In this document: one piece after another, positions 27,364-36,075 of the stretch
How positions within the stretch are numbered: position 1 is the stretch's first letter
Layout: every line of letters starts with the position of its first letter
DNA from: Actinophytocola sp050699935
GTDB taxonomy: Bacteria > Actinomycetota > Actinomycetes > Mycobacteriales > Pseudonocardiaceae
NCBI RefSeq assembly: GCF_050699935.1
Contig: NZ_JBOHGB010000016.1
Location: forward strand, 13,831 to 77,830
DNA length: 64,000 bases
Reading direction: 5' to 3'
Notes under the pieces: generated by a model
Databases searched by the model: none
The model's input: only the letters and a program-made list of their open reading frames with translations
Told to the model about the DNA's origin: nothing
Made by a program: the position numbers and the translations under genes

Positions 27364-29865
27364 TCACGGCGTACCCCGCAGTTCCACCAGCTCGGCGAGC
27401 TCGGCGTCGGTCAGCTCGGTCAGCTCGGCGAGGTCGTCACCGTCCTGGCTGCCGAGCACGGCCTCGGCGATGTCCTTCTTGGACTCCAGCAGGGCGGCGA
27501 TCCGGTCCTCCACGGTGCCCTCCGTGATGAGCCGGTGCACCTGGACCGGCCGCTGCTGCCCGATGCGGTGTGCCCGGTCGGTGGCCTGGGCCTCGACGGC
27601 CGGGTTCCACCACCGGTCGTAGTGCACGACGTGGTCGGCGCGGGTCAGGTTCAGCCCGGTGCCGGCGGCCTTGAGGGACAGCAGGAACACCGGCGGCGCG
27701 GCGCTGTCCTGGAACCGCGCGACCAGCTCCTCGCGCCGGGCGACCGGGGTGCCGCCGTGCAGCACCAGGGTCTCGACGCCGCGGCCGGCGAGGTGGGTCT
27801 CCAGCAGCCGGGCCATCGTGACGTACTGGGTGAACACGAGCAGGCCGCCGTCCTCCGCGCGGATCGTGTCGACCAGCTCGTCGAGCAGCTCCAGCTTGCC
27901 GGACCGGCCGGCGAGCGGGCCGGGCTCGCCGAGGTACTGGGCCGGATGGTTGCAGACCTGCTTGAGTCCGGTGAGGAGCTTGAGCACCAGCCCGCGACGC
28001 TGCATGCCCTCGGCCGCGCGGATCTCCGCCATCGTCTCGCGCACCACCGCCGCGTAGAGCCCGGCCTGTTCGCGGGTCAGCGCCACCGGCTGGTCCGTCT
28101 CGGTCTTCGGCGGCAGCTCCGGTGCGATGCCGGGGTCGGTCTTGCGGCGCCGCAACAGGAACGGGCGTACGAGGCGGGACAGCCGCTCGGCGTTCTCGCC
28201 CGCCTCGACGGGCCGCGCCCACCGGGAACGGAACATGGCGAGCGAGCCGAGCAGGCCCGGCGTGGTCCAGTCGAGGATGGCCCACAGGTCGGTCAGGTCG
28301 TTCTCGACCGGCGTACCGGTCAGCGCGACGCGAGCGGTGGCGGGAATCCGGCGCAGTGCCTTCGCGGTGTCCGAGCGCGGGTTCTTCACGTGCTGCGCCT
28401 CGTCGGCCACGACGAGATCCCAGTGCGCCCCGCCGAGCCGGTCGGCGTCGACGCGCATGGTGCCGTAGGTGGTGAGCACGAAGCCCTCGTCCGCCAGTTC
28501 CCGTTGGGTGCCGTGGAACCGGCTGACCGGCACGCCGGGCGCGAAGCGGTGGATCTCGCGCTCCCAGTTGCCGAGCAGCGAAGCCGGGCAGACGACGAGC
28601 GTCGGACCGGCCCTCGTCGTCGCCGCGCGGTGCAGGTGCAGGGCGATCACCGTGATCGTCTTGCCCAGGCCCATGTCGTCGGCGAGGCAGCCGCCGAGGC
28701 CGAGGTCGGTCATCCGGGCGAGCCAGCGCAGGCCACGCAGCTGGTAGTCGCGCAGCGTCGCGGCGAGCGCGTCCGGTTGCGGCACCGGGGTCTCGGCGAG
28801 CCGCTCGCGGAGCCGTTCGAGCGGTGGGCTCGGGGCGACCGGGACCCACTCGCCGTCGACGCGGGCGGTGCCGGTCAGGGCGGCACCAAGCGCCTCGATC
28901 GCGGGGAGGGGCTTGAGGATCCGCTCGCGTGCCCTGCGGGCGAGGCCCGGCTCGACGAGCGTCCACCGGCCGCGCAACCGCACGACCGGGCGCTGGGCCT
29001 CGGCCAGGCGGTCCAGCTCCTCGTCGGTGAGCACCTCGCCCGCCGTGGCCAGCTGCCAGCGGAAGTCGAGCAGTGTCTCGGCGCCGAACGTGCCGGGCGC
29101 GTCCGGGCCGTCCACCGCGGCCCGTACGGTGACGTCCCGGGTCAGCTCCCGCGGCCAGTGCACGTCGATGCCGGCCTCGCGCAGCGTGGCGCCGCCCGGG
29201 CCGAGCAGGTCGAGCACCTCGTCGTCGCCGAGCACGACGCGGTCCGGGACGGCGAGGTCGAGCAGCCGGGCGAGCGGCGGCCAGATCCGGGCCGCGTGCC
29301 GGACGGCGACCATCGCGTCGAGCCGGGCCCGCTCGTCGGTTCCCTCCCCGGCCCAGAGCCGGTCGGCGTCGAGGACCGTGGTGCCCGTGGTGGCGTCGTG
29401 CACCTGGACCACGGCGGTGAAGGAGCCCGTCTCGAAGTCGCCGCCGGGCACCTCGAGCCGCAGCGACACCCTCGTGTGCCGGGCCAGCCCGTCCGCCCAC
29501 GCTCGCAGCCCGGGCACCCGCCGCGGGGGCATCCCGAGGTACGCCGGGCCGTCCGCGTCGCGGGCGAGGACGTCGGCGACCGCGTCGTAGAACGACCGCA
29601 CGAGCGCCACCTCCGCACCCGCCAGCCGGTGCAGACGGTCCACATCGGACGGTTCGAGCGGGCCCACCCGCCACGCGTCGTGTCCCGCCTCGGTCACGGC
29701 CGGGCGCAGCCGGCCGCGGGCCACCAGGTGCAGGGCCTCGCGGGCGGCGGCCGACCAGGATGTGGTGTCGTCGAGCAGGCCCGGCAGCGCGTCCGCGATG
29801 GGCACCCCGCCGAGCCGCCCGTGCCGGGGTGGGTCGGCCGGTGTCCAGGTCGGCGGCTCGGTCAC
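27364..29865 (-). CDS. SNF2/Rad54-family DEAD-like helicase
   Basis: About 833 aa SF2 ATPase/translocase. The N-terminal ~390 residues are the bacterial SNF2-associated region. The ATPase core begins LRDYQLRGLRWLARM, with Walker A DDMGLGKT, Walker B DEAQ and the TGTPVEN motif; the second RecA domain has VFTQYVTMARLLE, LKAAGTGLNLT and DRAHRIGQ. I start at GTG 29865, which overlaps the TGA of the ABC exporter gene (GTGA). A longer frame reaching 30,621 is antisense-like sequence inside the exporter gene. Probably remodels protein-DNA complexes or helps repair with the SWIM partner. Confidence 0.92.
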   Translation of the reverse strand: MTEPPTWTPADPPRHGRLGGVPIADALPGLLDDTTSWSAAAREALHLVARGRLRPAVTEAGHDAWRVGPLEPSDVDRLHRLAGAEVALVRSFYDAVADVLARDADGPAYLGMPPRRVPGLRAWADGLARHTRVSLRLEVPGGDFETGSFTAVVQVHDATTGTTVLDADRLWAGEGTDERARLDAMVAVRHAARIWPPLARLLDLAVPDRVVLGDDEVLDLLGPGGATLREAGIDVHWPRELTRDVTVRAAVDGPDAPGTFGAETLLDFRWQLATAGEVLTDEELDRLAEAQRPVVRLRGRWTLVEPGLARRARERILKPLPAIEALGAALTGTARVDGEWVPVAPSPPLERLRERLAETPVPQPDALAATLRDYQLRGLRWLARMTDLGLGGCLADDMGLGKTITVIALHLHRAATTRAGPTLVVCPASLLGNWEREIHRFAPGVPVSRFHGTQRELADEGFVLTTYGTMRVDADRLGGAHWDLVVADEAQHVKNPRSDTAKALRRIPATARVALTGTPVENDLTDLWAILDWTTPGLLGSLAMFRSRWARPVEAGENAERLSRLVRPFLLRRRKTDPGIAPELPPKTETDQPVALTREQAGLYAAVVRETMAEIRAAEGMQRRGLVLKLLTGLKQVCNHPAQYLGEPGPLAGRSGKLELLDELVDTIRAEDGGLLVFTQYVTMARLLETHLAGRGVETLVLHGGTPVARREELVARFQDSAAPPVFLLSLKAAGTGLNLTRADHVVHYDRWWNPAVEAQATDRAHRIGQQRPVQVHRLITEGTVEDRIAALLESKKDIAEAVLGSQDGDDLAELTELTDAELAELVELRGTP

Positions 29866-31730
29866 CGGCCCAGCCTCTGGTAGCGGCGCACCGACAGCGG
29901 GAAGAAGATCGCCACGAGCACCAGCGGCCACACCACGGCCATCAGCGTCGCGTGCTGCGCGATCCATGAGTCTCCTCCCCATCCCGGGTTGCCGAACAGC
30001 TCGCGTGCCGCGGCCACCGTCGAGGACAACGGATTCCACTCCGCGATCGTGCCCAACCAGCCCGGCATCGTGCCGGGTGCGGCGAACGTGTTCGCGAGGA
30101 AGCCGACCGGCCAGATGAGGATCTGCACGGCCATCACCGCCTCGGGGTTGCGTACCACCAGCCCGAGATAGATGCCGACCCACAGCAACGCGAACCGCAG
30201 GAGGAGCAGCAGCCCGACCGCGGCCAGCGTGGCGCCCACGCTGCCGCGCGTCTGCCAGCCGACGAGCAGGCCGCTGGCGATCATCACGGCGAGCCCGGCG
30301 GCGGAGTTGAGCAGGTCCGCACCGCACCGGCCGACGACGACTGCCGACGGGGCCATCGGCATGGACCGGAAGCGGTCGGTGACGCCGCGCCGGACGTCCG
30401 TGCTGATCGCGACCATCGTGGCCTCGAGCCCGAAGGCCATGGTCATGGCGAACATGCCGGGCAGCAGGAACTCCTTGTAGTCCCCGCCGCCGGGCACGGT
30501 CATCGCGCCGCCGAACAGGTAGCCGAATATCAGCACGAGCATCACCGGGAACAGCAGGCCGACGACGACCGGAGCCGGTTGGCGGACCCAGTGCAGCAGG
30601 TCGCGGCGGGTGATCATCCACCCGTCTGTTCCGCCTCCCCGGAATTCAAACGTGTGGTTGCGTTTGGGGGATGGAGGGTTCTGTTTGGTCACGTGCTTGT
30701 GGCTGGTCTGCGTCACGTTCCCCTGAGGTGCGGTTGAGGAGCGCTCGGGCTGGTTCGGTCTTGAGGTCATGCGTGCGTCTCCTCCTTCCTCCTCGGTCGC
30801 GTGGCCCGTGAGGTGCAGGAAGACCTCGTCCAGGGTCGGCCGCCGCAGGGCGATGTCCTCCACCGCGTCCTCCGCCGCCATGCCGTCCCGCAGGGCGTGG
30901 GCGGCCTCGGTCAGCGCACTGACCCGGTCCCGCACCGGGGCGCTGACGCGGCGCGTGTCGGGGTCGGTCTCCGGCACGGCCCCGGTGACCCGTTCGAGCA
31001 CCGCCGCCGCCCGGTCGAGATCCGCCACGTCGCGCAGGACGACGTCGAGCCGGTCGCCGCCGAGGCTCGACTTCAGCTCGGTCGGCGTGCCCTCGGCGAT
31101 GACCCGGCCGCGGTCCACGACCGAGATCCGATCCGCCAGCTGGTCGGCCTCGTCCAGATACTGGGTGGTCAGCAGCACCGTCGTGCCCTCGGCGACCAGC
31201 GCGCGCACCACCGCCCAGACCTCGTTGCGGCCGCGTGGGTCGAGGCCGGTGGTCGGCTCGTCGAGGAACAGCACGCGCGGCGCGAGGATCAGGCTGGCCG
31301 CCAGGTCCAGCCGCCGCCGCATGCCGCCGGAGAACCGGGCGAGCGCCAACGTCCCGGTGTCGGCGAGGTTGAACTGGTCGAGCAGCTCGCCCGCGCGCGT
31401 GCGTGCCGCGGCCTTCGACAGGTGGTAGAGCCTGCCGAACAATTCGAGGTTCTGCCGCCCGGACAGCGCCTCGTCGACCGCCGCGTGCTGGCCGACCAGC
31501 CCGATGCTGGCCCGCACCCGGTCCGGCTCGCGGGCCACGTCGTGGCCGGCGACCTCGGCCCGGCCACCGTCCGCGCGCAGCAGCGTGGTCAGGATCCTGA
31601 CGGCCGTGGTCTTGCCGGCGCCGTTCGGGCCGAGCAGGCCGCACACGGTGCCCGCGGCGACGGTCAGGTTCACCCCATCGAGAGCGGTCTTGTCGCCATA
31701 ACGCTTGCGCAAGCCCTCAGCGGTGATCAA
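29862..31730 (-). CDS. DrrAB-like ABC drug exporter, ATPase and permease in one frame
   Basis: About 622 aa. N-terminal ATPase: Walker A LLGPNGAGKTTAVR, signature FSGGMRRRLDLA, Walker B VLFLDEPTTGLD, then the C-terminal segment usual in DrrA-type daunorubicin-resistance ATPases. After about residue 320 comes a ~50-residue linker encoded by repeat R1, then an ABC-2 permease with six hydrophobic segments (from MITRRDLLHW to SVRRYQRLGR). In relatives these are two genes; here no stop separates them. An internal ATG at 30770 has GGAGGAG upstream, so the permease could also be made separately. I choose TTG 31730 (GGAGGG upstream) because the upstream ATG at 31772 lies inside the operator region. 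Regulated by the divergent TetR. Confidence 0.82.
   Translation of the reverse strand: MITAEGLRKRYGDKTALDGVNLTVAAGTVCGLLGPNGAGKTTAVRILTTLLRADGGRAEVAGHDVAREPDRVRASIGLVGQHAAVDEALSGRQNLELFGRLYHLSKAAARTRAGELLDQFNLADTGTLALARFSGGMRRRLDLAASLILAPRVLFLDEPTTGLDPRGRNEVWAVVRALVAEGTTVLLTTQYLDEADQLADRISVVDRGRVIAEGTPTELKSSLGGDRLDVVLRDVADLDRAAAVLERVTGAVPETDPDTRRVSAPVRDRVSALTEAAHALRDGMAAEDAVEDIALRRPTLDEVFLHLTGHATEEEGGDARMTSRPNQPERSSTAPQGNVTQTSHKHVTKQNPPSPKRNHTFEFRGGGTDGWMITRRDLLHWVRQPAPVVVGLLFPVMLVLIFGYLFGGAMTVPGGGDYKEFLLPGMFAMTMAFGLEATMVAISTDVRRGVTDRFRSMPMAPSAVVVGRCGADLLNSAAGLAVMIASGLLVGWQTRGSVGATLAAVGLLLLLRFALLWVGIYLGLVVRNPEAVMAVQILIWPVGFLANTFAAPGTMPGWLGTIAEWNPLSSTVAAARELFGNPGWGGDSWIAQHATLMAVVWPLVLVAIFFPLSVRRYQRLGR
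30631..30770 (-). repeat. interspersed repeat R1, copy 2 (exporter linker)
   Basis: 140 bp matching 18,573-18,711, in the same orientation relative to its gene, with its outer end at an ATG (30770) that has GGAGGAG upstream. Here it encodes the linker between ATPase and permease. The two copies are read in different frames over part of their length because of small indels, so conservation is at DNA rather than protein level. Confidence 0.82.
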
Positions 31731-31744
31731 CAGCCCTCCAATAT

Positions 31745-31789
31745 CGTACGATGTACGGAGTAGTCCAGACAATACCGTACGTCGTACGG
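31745..31789. promoter_or_regulatory. TetR operator pair between exporter and regulator
   Basis: CGTACGATGTACGG (31745-31758) and CCGTACGTCGTACGG (31775-31789) are two copies of a CGTACG-based palindrome, 30 bp apart, between the divergent exporter and TetR genes. They are the likely binding sites for the TetR protein encoded at 31,800, controlling both genes. Confidence 0.75.
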
Positions 31790-31799
31790 AGAAACTAGG

Positions 31800-32624
31800 A
31801 TGTTAGCCGCGATGGCGAAGAAATCTGACGACGCGCAGACCGACCGGCACTACGGCGGCCGTGGCGACCCGGTCCGCAGCATGGCGCTGCTCTGGCGCGA
31901 CGGCACCGAGCCGGCGAAGGGCCGCGGCCCGAAGCCGGGTCTCACGGTGGACCGGATCGTGGCCGCGGCCATCGAGCTGGCCGACGCCGAGGGGCTCGCC
32001 GCGCTGTCGATGCGCCGGGTCGCCGAGCGGCTGGGCGTCGGCACGATGTCGCTCTACACCTACGTGCCGTCCAAGGCCGAGCTGATCGACGTCATGTTCG
32101 ACACGACCTGCGGCGAGGTCCTGGAGGACAAGGCCGCGGGCGACGGCGGCTGGCGTGACCGGCTGGCGGGGATCGCGCGGGCCAACTGGGACCTCTACCA
32201 CCGCCACCCGTGGCTGTTGCAGGTCATGGCCATGTCCCGGCCGCCGCTGGGCCCCAACGCCATCGCGGGCTACGACCACGACCTGCGCGCGGTGGACGGC
32301 ATCGGCCTCACCGAGCTCGAGATGGACTCGGTGGTGAGCCTGGTCTCCGTGTTCGTGCAGGGTGCCGCCCGCGTCGCCATCGAGGCCGCGTCGTCCGCAC
32401 ACGACACCGGCGTGACCGACGCGGAGTGGTGGGAGACCTACGGCCCGCTGCTGGAGAAGGTCTTCGACCCGGAGAAGTACCCGGTCGCCGCCCGGGTCGG
32501 CGCGGTGGCCGGCGAGACCTACCAGTCCGCGTACGACCCCGACCACGGCTTCCAGTTCGGCCTGGCCCGCCTCCTCGACGGGATCGAGGCGCTCGTCGAG
32601 TCCCGCCGCACCTCGCAGCCGTGA
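31800..32624 (+). CDS. TetR-family transcriptional regulator (exporter regulator)
   Basis: 274 aa. The N-terminal helix-turn-helix is in IVAAAIELADAEGLAALSMRRVAERLGVGTMSLYTYVPSK; the long C-terminal ligand domain matches the tetracycline-repressor-like subgroup often paired with drug exporters. ATG 31800 has GGAG 8 nt upstream. Divergent from the ABC exporter with a CGTACG operator pair between them, so it most likely represses the exporter until a drug binds. Confidence 0.9.
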   Translation: MLAAMAKKSDDAQTDRHYGGRGDPVRSMALLWRDGTEPAKGRGPKPGLTVDRIVAAAIELADAEGLAALSMRRVAERLGVGTMSLYTYVPSKAELIDVMFDTTCGEVLEDKAAGDGGWRDRLAGIARANWDLYHRHPWLLQVMAMSRPPLGPNAIAGYDHDLRAVDGIGLTELEMDSVVSLVSVFVQGAARVAIEAASSAHDTGVTDAEWWETYGPLLEKVFDPEKYPVAARVGAVAGETYQSAYDPDHGFQFGLARLLDGIEALVESRRTSQP

Positions 32625-32701
32625 CGGCGGGGTGAGCCCGGCGGCAACATCGGCCGTCCGGGCTATTGCCAATTTGTCCGAGTCTTGCGACTGTCCGGCT
32701 C

Positions 32702-33586
32702 ATGAACTCGTCGACGGCGACCACGGTCTTCCTGCCGATCGCGCTCGTGGTGATCATGCTCGGCCTCGGATTGTCGTTGACCGTCGCCGACTTCACGCGT
32801 GTCGCGCGCTACCCGAGGGCGACCGTGATCGCGCTCGGCTGCCAGATCCTGGTCCTGCCCGCGCTGTGCCTCGGGCTCGTCCTGCTCTTCGACCTGGACC
32901 CGGCTCTCGCCGTAGGCATGATGCTGCTCGCCGCGTCGCCCGGCGGCACCACCGCCAACCTGTTCAGCCACCTCGCCCGCGGGGACGTGGCGCTGAACAT
33001 CACGCTCACCGCGATCAACTCGATCCTCGCCGTGGTCACGCTGCCGATCGTGGTCAACCTCGCGCTCGACGGGTTCATGGACGGCGAGGACGCGATCGGG
33101 CTGCAGCCGGACAAGATGCTGCAGGTCTTCGCGATCGTGCTGGTTCCGGTGGCCATCGGGATGCTGATCCGCCGCCGGGCGCCCGAGTTCGCCGCGCGGC
33201 TCAACCAGCCGGTCCGGATCGCGTCGATCGTCGTCCTCGTCTCGGTCATCGCGGTCGCGGTCTTCCAGGAGCGCGGCAACGTCATCGACTACGTGCAGTC
33301 CGTCGGGATCGTCGCGCTGATCTTCTGCCTCGCGAGCCTCACCGTCGGGTACTACGTGCCGCGCGCCTTCCAGGTGCCGCGCGGGCAGGCGGTGGCCTCG
33401 TCGTTCGAGATCGGCATCCACAACAGCACGCTCGCGATCACGATCGCGCTCAGCCCGGCCCTGCTCGACAGCGCCGAGATGGCGATCCCGGCCGCGGTGT
33501 ACGGCGTCCTGATGTTCCTGCCCGGCGGCGTGCTCGCCTATGTGATGAACAAGCGCCGGGAGACGCCTGCGGAAATAGGTACCTGA
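32702..33586 (+). CDS. bile acid:sodium symporter family transporter (BASS)
   Basis: 294 aa inner-membrane protein with nine to ten hydrophobic segments. The family motifs ASPGGTTANLFSHLARGD (about residues 77-94) and FEIGIHNSTLAITIAL (about 235-250) line the substrate and sodium sites of SBF proteins. The substrate of bacterial members is usually an organic anion and cannot be told. The ATG at 32702 lacks a clear Shine-Dalgarno sequence. It stands alone between a TetR gene and the Fe-S oxidoreductase. Confidence 0.88.
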   Translation: MNSSTATTVFLPIALVVIMLGLGLSLTVADFTRVARYPRATVIALGCQILVLPALCLGLVLLFDLDPALAVGMMLLAASPGGTTANLFSHLARGDVALNITLTAINSILAVVTLPIVVNLALDGFMDGEDAIGLQPDKMLQVFAIVLVPVAIGMLIRRRAPEFAARLNQPVRIASIVVLVSVIAVAVFQERGNVIDYVQSVGIVALIFCLASLTVGYYVPRAFQVPRGQAVASSFEIGIHNSTLAITIALSPALLDSAEMAIPAAVYGVLMFLPGGVLAYVMNKRRETPAEIGT

Positions 33587-33733
33587 CCGGTCAAGGAACC
33601 GAGCGGCACATATCACACCCCGTTGCGCGCCGCGCGCCGTCATCAGAAATACTGGCTGGTAATCGGCGGTGGTAGGCGGGGTAGTTGGCAAGGACGCCGT
33701 CACTTCGCCGGAGCCTGATGCGGAGGCGTGCTC

Positions 33734-36019
33734 GTGGTCGTTCGAATGATGCTCGGTGTGCTGATCACCCTCGGGGTGCTCGCGTTCGCCGGGCGTCGGG
33801 CGAAGTTCCTGTTCGACCTCATCAAGGCCGGCCAGCCGGTGGACCGGTTCGACCACCTCGGCAGCCGGCTCTGGGCACAGGTCAACGAGGTCTTCGGGCA
33901 GCGCAAGCTGCTCAAGTGGTCCATCCCGGGCGCGGCTCACTTCTTCACGTTCTGGGGCTTCGTCATCCTCGCCTCGGTCTACCTCGAGGCCTACGGCACG
34001 CTCTTCGACCACGACTTCCACATCCCGTTGATCGGCCGCTGGGCCGTGCTCGGCTTCGCGCAGGACTTCATCGCGGTGATGGTGGTGGTCTCGCTCGCGG
34101 CGTTCGCGATCATCCGCATCCGCCAGGCGCCCGAGCGCAAGCAGCGCGGCTCCCGGTTCTACGGCTCGCACGCCAGCGGTGCCTGGCTCATCCTGTTCAT
34201 GATCTTCAACGTCATCTGGACGATGTTCCTGTTCCGCGGCGCGGCCGCGGCGCTGGGCAACTTCCCGTACGACTCCGGCGCGTGGGTCTCGCTCGGCGTG
34301 GGAGGGCTGCTGGAGCCGGCCGGGCAGACCACGAACGAGTGGATCGAGTCGGCCGGCCTGCTGGCGCACATCGGCGTGATGCTCTCGTTCGTCGTCATCA
34401 TCCTGCACTCCAAGCACCTGCACGTGTTCATCGCGCCGATCAACGTCTCGACCAAGCGGCTGCCCGACGGCCTCGGCCCGCTGCTGCCGATGGAGTCGCA
34501 CGGCAAGCCGATCGACTTCGAGGAACCGGACGACGACGACGTGTTCGGCCGCGGGAAGGTCGAGGACTTCACCTGGAAGGGCATGCTCGACTTCGCCACG
34601 TGCACCGAGTGCGGGCGTTGTCAGAGCCAGTGCCCCGCCTGGAACACCGGCAAGCCGCTGTCCCCGAAGCTCGTGATCATGGACCTGCGCGACCACCTGT
34701 TCGCGAAGGCGCCCTACCTCATCGGCGGTAAGGACATCCCGACCGACGTCCCCGACCACAGCGGCGTCGACGTGCTCGCGCTCGCCGAGTCCGGTGGCAA
34801 CGGGGCTGGCCACCACGTGCCCGAGTCCGGCGCGGGGCGGGTCCCGGTCGACAGCCCCGCGCAGGCGACCCGGCCGCTGGTGGGCACGGCCGAGGTGGGC
34901 GGCGTGATCGACCCGGACGTGCTGTGGTCGTGCACCACGTGCGGCGCGTGCGTCGAGCAGTGCCCGGTGGACATCGAGCACGTCGACCACATCGTCGACA
35001 TGCGGCGCTACCAGGTGATGATCGAGTCGGAGTTCCCCTCGGAGCTGGGCACGCTGTTCCGCAACCTGGAGAACAAGGGCAACCCCTGGGGCCAGAACAA
35101 CTCCGAGCGTCTCGATTGGACGAAGGGGCTGGGCTTCGAAGTCCCGGTGTTCGACGGGGAGCTGGCCGACGACGTCGAGTACCTGTACTGGATCGGCTGC
35201 GCGGGCGCGTTCGACGACAACGCGAAGAAGACCGTGCGCGCGACCGCCGAGCTGCTGCACATCGCGGGCGTGAAGTACGTCGTGCTCGGCAAGGAGGAGA
35301 CCTGCACCGGCGACCCGGCGCGCCGGTCGGGCAACGAGTTCCTGTTCCAGATGATGGCCCAGCAGACCGCGGAGATGCTGAACTCCGTGTTCGCGGGCCG
35401 CGAGCCGGTGCGGCGCAAGATCGTCACCACGTGCCCGCACTGCATGAACACGCTCGGCCGCGAGTACCCGCAGCTGGAGGGCATGATCCCGGCGTTCGAG
35501 GGGACGAGCGGCCACTACGAGGTCGTGCACCACACGCAGCTGCTGAACCGGCTCGTGCGCGAGGGCAGGCTGACCCCGGTCAAGCCGGCCGCCGGTGACA
35601 AGGCGGCCGGGGCGCCGGTGACCTACCACGACCCCTGCTACCTGGGCCGGCACAACAAGGTCTACGAGCCGCCGCGTGAGCTGGTCGGCGCGGCCGGCGC
35701 GGAGCTCACCGAGATGCCGCGGCACGCCGACCGGTCGCTGTGCTGCGGCGCGGGTGGCGCGCGGATGTGGATGGAAGAGCACATCGGCAAGCGGATCAAC
35801 CTGGAGCGGGTCGACGAGGCGCTGGACACGAACGCGAAGGAGGTCGTGACCGGCTGTCCGTTCTGCCGCGTCATGATCACCGACGGCCTGGTGCAGCGGC
35901 AGAGCGAGGACAAGGGCGCCGGCGTCCAGGTGCGCGATGTCTCGCAGATGCTGCTGGAGTCGGTCAAGCGCGGTGAGCGAGCGACGGAGGCCACCCCGAA
36001 GGCCCCGACTGGCGGCTGA
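33734..36019 (+). CDS. membrane Fe-S oxidoreductase (EtfD-like)
   Basis: About 761 aa. The N-terminal half has about five membrane helices (a NarI-like cytochrome b fold). Two [4Fe-4S] ferredoxin motifs follow, CTECGRCQSQCP near residue 290 and CTTCGACVEQCP near 405, then two CCG domains with CYLGRHNKVYEPP and CCGAGGARMWMEE. This is the mycobacterial EtfD (Rv0338c) type, thought to pass electrons from the electron-transfer flavoprotein of fatty acid oxidation to the quinone pool. GTG 33734 is chosen because GGAGG lies 7 nt upstream; the earlier GTG at 33728 is too close. KorAB follows, suggesting a shared role in redox metabolism. Confidence 0.88.
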   Translation: MVVRMMLGVLITLGVLAFAGRRAKFLFDLIKAGQPVDRFDHLGSRLWAQVNEVFGQRKLLKWSIPGAAHFFTFWGFVILASVYLEAYGTLFDHDFHIPLIGRWAVLGFAQDFIAVMVVVSLAAFAIIRIRQAPERKQRGSRFYGSHASGAWLILFMIFNVIWTMFLFRGAAAALGNFPYDSGAWVSLGVGGLLEPAGQTTNEWIESAGLLAHIGVMLSFVVIILHSKHLHVFIAPINVSTKRLPDGLGPLLPMESHGKPIDFEEPDDDDVFGRGKVEDFTWKGMLDFATCTECGRCQSQCPAWNTGKPLSPKLVIMDLRDHLFAKAPYLIGGKDIPTDVPDHSGVDVLALAESGGNGAGHHVPESGAGRVPVDSPAQATRPLVGTAEVGGVIDPDVLWSCTTCGACVEQCPVDIEHVDHIVDMRRYQVMIESEFPSELGTLFRNLENKGNPWGQNNSERLDWTKGLGFEVPVFDGELADDVEYLYWIGCAGAFDDNAKKTVRATAELLHIAGVKYVVLGKEETCTGDPARRSGNEFLFQMMAQQTAEMLNSVFAGREPVRRKIVTTCPHCMNTLGREYPQLEGMIPAFEGTSGHYEVVHHTQLLNRLVREGRLTPVKPAAGDKAAGAPVTYHDPCYLGRHNKVYEPPRELVGAAGAELTEMPRHADRSLCCGAGGARMWMEEHIGKRINLERVDEALDTNAKEVVTGCPFCRVMITDGLVQRQSEDKGAGVQVRDVSQMLLESVKRGERATEATPKAPTGG

Positions 36020-36075
36020 GCGGCTCTCCAGCGGGACTCGTCCGCGCCGCGGTTCGGCTTGCCCACACTGGCCCG

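Noticed and set aside
29866..30621. N-terminal extension of the SNF2 protein
   Set aside because: The open frame runs through the exporter permease in another frame on the same strand and shows no SNF2 family features. GTG 29865 coupled to the exporter stop is better.
32663..35782. Large minus-strand frames opposite the BASS and EtfD genes (also opposite korA, the ThuA gene and the ABC operon)
   Set aside because: Composition is typical of antisense high-GC frames, and the opposite strand encodes clear protein families.
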